Assembly (NCBI GenBank): GCA_903882825.1
Contig: CAIRYL010000038.1
Span: 1-7,233 of the forward strand
Reading direction: 5' to 3'
Origin: an uncultured Candidatus Peregrinibacteria bacterium
GTDB lineage: Bacteria > Patescibacteriota > Gracilibacteria > CAIRYL01
DNA length: 7,233 bases
Below the pieces are notes generated by a model. That model did no database searches and was not told the DNA's origin. It saw only the letters and a list, made by a program, of their open reading frames with translations. Position numbers and translations under genes: made by a program. Shown in pieces: positions 6,178-7,233 of the stretch (positions are counted from its first letter, which is position 1; each line of letters begins with the position of its first letter).

Positions 6178-7233
6178 CTACTCTATATCTTTTAAAAGAG
6201 GAATAGTTGAATTTTGAGAGGGTGTAATAATTGGAAATTTTTCAGAGAGAGAGTTTTCTGTATTAAAAGTTGCAGAAGAATTTTCTGGAATAGATGGGTT
6301 TGAAGAAACATTTGTAGAGTTCATTATTTCCGGAATATTTCGAGGTTTTATAAAAATATCTGCGGTAATGCCATACTCTGTTGTTCGCAATGCTCCAGAT
6401 ACGCTTTCGAGTCCTTGAATGCCAAAGATATTTTCTTGTGGAATACGAGTCCAAAAAGAAAGGAATGTATTGGGAAGAGGCGAAACAATTTCCTGATTCA
6501 GAAGAGAGCCTTGAAGAGAAACAAAAGAATCTCCTTCTCCTAAAAAAGCATCAATACTTTCCGGAACATTTGAAACAAAAATATCTTTTTGAAATTGAGA
6601 AAGAACAATCGGCGGAAGTTTTTCATTTTTATTTCCTGTAAATGTTAAAAGAATTTTCTTATTTTTTTGTTCTGAAAATGCTTCTATAACATCTATATTT
6701 GGAAATAATTCTTGTACCACGGAATTATCAGGAAGCGTATGTTCAATAATTTCGGGGATATATTGTGCTAAAAAATATCGGATTCCTTTTTGCAGACTTT
6801 TTGCTTTTTCTTGAGAAAAAGATTCTGAAGGAAGAGAAAAAAGTGCTCCTTCACCATTTGGAACAGTAAAAAAAACTGTTTTCCCAGATAATAACGGCAT
6901 AAAATCTCGTTTTCGTTGAAAATATTCTCCAAAATTTTTCTGGAAGAATGAGTCCCCTTGCGCCATAAGCGTGAGTGCCTCTGAAAAATTTTGAGATCGT
7001 GCAGACTCTTCTAGTGCGTGCAGAAGAGATTCTCCATCTTGAAAAGCGATAAATGAGCCAACTTGAGGAGGCAGAAGATTACTAGAAATTGAAAATGGAT
7101 TTCCAGATAATATTTGAGAAGAAAGAGGAACTGATCCACGAAAATCAATCTGCCAATGATGATTATTATCAGTCATTTTTCCTCCAAAATATGAATACTG
7201 GTCAGAAAAAACTGAAAATAAAAAAGAAAACAC
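6178..7233 (-). CDS. unrecognised, probably extracytoplasmic protein (partial)
   Basis: The frame is open to the right edge, so the gene is probably truncated at its 5' end; 351 codons are visible and it stops at TAG. The first visible residues (VFSFLFSVFSDQYSYFGG) look like the end of a membrane anchor or signal segment. A mixed alpha/beta region follows, with LPPQVGSFIAFQDGESLLHAL (54-74), LLSGKTVFFTVPNGEGALFSLP (114-135), a helical part (140-167) and LPNTFLSFWTRIP (253-265). The C-terminal 50 residues are Ser/Asn/Pro/Thr-rich and probably unstructured. No cysteine occurs anywhere. The pattern weakly recalls DUF3352-type surface proteins (repeated 'LP-x-x-hydrophobic strand' units), but I cannot assign a family. 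An alternative start is ATG 7176 (visible residue 20), preceded by GGAGG four bases upstream; that would remove the hydrophobic segment. It leads the transporter gene by 23 nt, probably in one operon. Confidence 0.7.
   Translation of the reverse strand: MFSFLFSVFSDQYSYFGGKMTDNNHHWQIDFRGSVPLSSQILSGNPFSISSNLLPPQVGSFIAFQDGESLLHALEESARSQNFSEALTLMAQGDSFFQKNFGEYFQRKRDFMPLLSGKTVFFTVPNGEGALFSLPSESFSQEKAKSLQKGIRYFLAQYIPEIIEHTLPDNSVVQELFPNIDVIEAFSEQKNKKILLTFTGNKNEKLPPIVLSQFQKDIFVSNVPESIDAFLGEGDSFVSLQGSLLNQEIVSPLPNTFLSFWTRIPQENIFGIQGLESVSGALRTTEYGITADIFIKPRNIPEIMNSTNVSSNPSIPENSSATFNTENSLSEKFPIITPSQNSTIPLLKDIE

Noticed and set aside
5804..6206. Two plus-strand open frames of about 92 and 94 codons opposite the transporter gene
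   Set aside because: They are antisense to a well-supported CNNM/CorC gene and show only complement-derived composition.
98..7233. Alternative genetic code with UGA read as glycine
   Set aside because: No recognised gene has an internal TGA, glycine is encoded by GGN codons, and the transporter gene ends in TGA exactly at an ATGA junction.
1..7233. CRISPR array, tRNA or rRNA genes, insertion sequence or phage genes
   Set aside because: No spaced direct repeats, no cloverleaf or rRNA-like GC-rich stretches, no terminal inverted repeats and no transposase or integrase motifs were seen.

Overview
The window is AT-rich (roughly one-third GC by eye) and densely coded: nine protein genes and no intergenic gap above about 235 bp. 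It most likely comes from a small bacterial genome of the Candidate Phyla Radiation (Patescibacteria) or a similar lineage. This is an inference from AT-richness, homopolymer-rich DNA, compact divergent proteins and an FtsB-like protein with an aromatic tail. No 16S rRNA or other taxonomic marker is present. The standard bacterial code fits: one gene stops at TGA in a classic ATGA overlap and no gene has an internal TGA. The UGA=Gly code of Gracilibacteria/Absconditabacteria is therefore unlikely.

Left part, plus strand (1-3186). An RmlD-type dTDP-4-dehydrorhamnose reductase (98-946) is followed by a 235-bp pyrimidine-rich gap. Next comes a three-gene envelope cluster: LemA (1182-1745), a three-helix membrane protein of unknown function (1817-2188), and an HtpX-like M48 membrane zinc protease (2200-3186). 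LemA and M48 proteases are often neighbours in bacteria, so the middle protein is a candidate partner.

Right part, minus strand (3218-7233, read from right to left). The order is: a partial, cysteine-free, probably extracytoplasmic protein that runs off the window; a CNNM/CorC-family transporter with a CBS pair; an FtsB/DivIC-like division protein overlapping it by 4 nt; PanB (ketopantoate hydroxymethyltransferase); and a PurE domain protein. The PurE carries class II signatures (SAHK, AGRSNALSG, ACPP), as in animal PAICS and Treponema AIR carboxylase, rather than the usual bacterial class I mutase. The two gene blocks converge at about 3187-3217.

Nearly all starts lack a Shine-Dalgarno sequence, and some have a -10-like hexamer very close to the start codon. 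The most striking is panB, where TAAAAT lies 6 nt before the ATG. This suggests leaderless or SD-independent initiation is common here. I see no rRNA, tRNA, CRISPR array, transposon or phage gene, and no convincing wholly novel system. The most interesting points are the class II PurE, the LemA/3-TM/M48 cassette and the initiation pattern.
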